Shown here one piece after another: positions 63,669 to 64,000 of a DNA stretch of 64,000 nucleotides. This DNA comes from Parelaphostrongylus tenuis (Eukaryota > Nematoda > Chromadorea > Rhabditida > Metastrongylidae): the NCBI GenBank assembly GCA_019055375.1, contig JAHQIW010000833.1:1-64000 (forward strand). Direction: 5' to 3'. Both the position numbers and the translations under genes were made by a program. Under the pieces are notes generated by a model. That model worked only from the letters and a program-made list of their open reading frames with translations. It was not told where the DNA came from and made no database searches. Each line of letters begins with the position of its first letter. The stretch's first letter is position 1.

Positions 63669-64000
63669 TCCTTCATGATTTATTATATGTCTGTATACAT
63701 ATAGATACATGTACATAAATACATATATATGTCTATATGTGTGAATATATGTAAATTCATATCACCCGACGCATCACACTTTGTGCATACGGCACACCTC
63801 TCATTCGACATCTTATTAGCATCCATCATCAATTCGAAGATTTTCGAACATTATGTGTGTTTCGCCGCCACTTGAGGATTTCGATCTTATTTACTAACCC
63901 TTGGGGACAGGCTTTGAAAATACACCGCGCAGCGCGACTGCTAGGGGGTGTGCGATTTTCGTCATTTAACCCTTTGACTTCGGTGGACCCAATTCCAACT

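Overview
The window is AT-rich nuclear DNA from a nematode, most likely a clade V strongylid or hookworm relative. The evidence is short exons separated by long introns, TTTCAG acceptors with GTAAGT-type donors, RTE-type LINE debris, and one clearly recognisable gene whose protein reads like C. elegans LIN-29. No database search was possible, so the species is inferred.

One gene organises the window. A + strand orthologue of the heterochronic zinc-finger factor LIN-29 runs from about 7.0 to 58.8 kb in 12 exons: 7003-7057, 9096-9188, 12368-12441, 13033-13129, 19144-19214/19222, 32699-32875, 42440-42600, 44800-44875, 44963-45066, 47602-47699, 51159-51399 and 58698-58815. Exons 1-5 encode the polar, low-complexity N-terminal region specific to the long (LIN-29A-like) isoform. 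Exons 6-9 encode five C2H2 fingers, and exons 10-12 the Asn/Gln/Ser-rich C-terminus ending in KPY. Splice phases agree at every junction except the end of exon 5. There the N-terminal frame hits TGA, and that TGA overlaps an ATG that is in frame with the zinc fingers across the canonical donor. This is the most unusual signal here. It is either a one-base assembly error, a real frameshift that splits LIN-29A from LIN-29B, or a stop-start (ATGA) arrangement.

The 0-7 kb flank holds no recognised gene, only AT microsatellites and interspersed repeats. The 13.5 kb intron 5 separates the long-isoform exons from the DNA-binding exons. It contains two candidate internal-promoter or leader regions, a CG-rich block at 24.96-25.48 kb and a GAGA/CACC block at 29.65-29.81 kb, and exon-like open segments at 21.2 and 27.4-27.7 kb. 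Two candidate genes nested antisense lie in later introns: a small secreted protein at 46.7-47.0 kb, and the 3' end of a possible membrane protein at 56.9-57.1 kb. Past 58.8 kb lie a probable long 3'UTR or intergenic DNA and a terminal SINE copy.

The repeats are notable for a nematode. At least eleven copies of one tRNA-derived SINE-like family (called SINE-A here) and about nine of a second (SINE-B) lie in and around the introns. Some SINE-B copies form inverted pairs. There is also a 5'-truncated RTE LINE tail, a long-TIR MITE family, a possible mariner relic, a third interspersed repeat family carrying a 16-nt G run, and a 400-bp CATA/GATA microsatellite.
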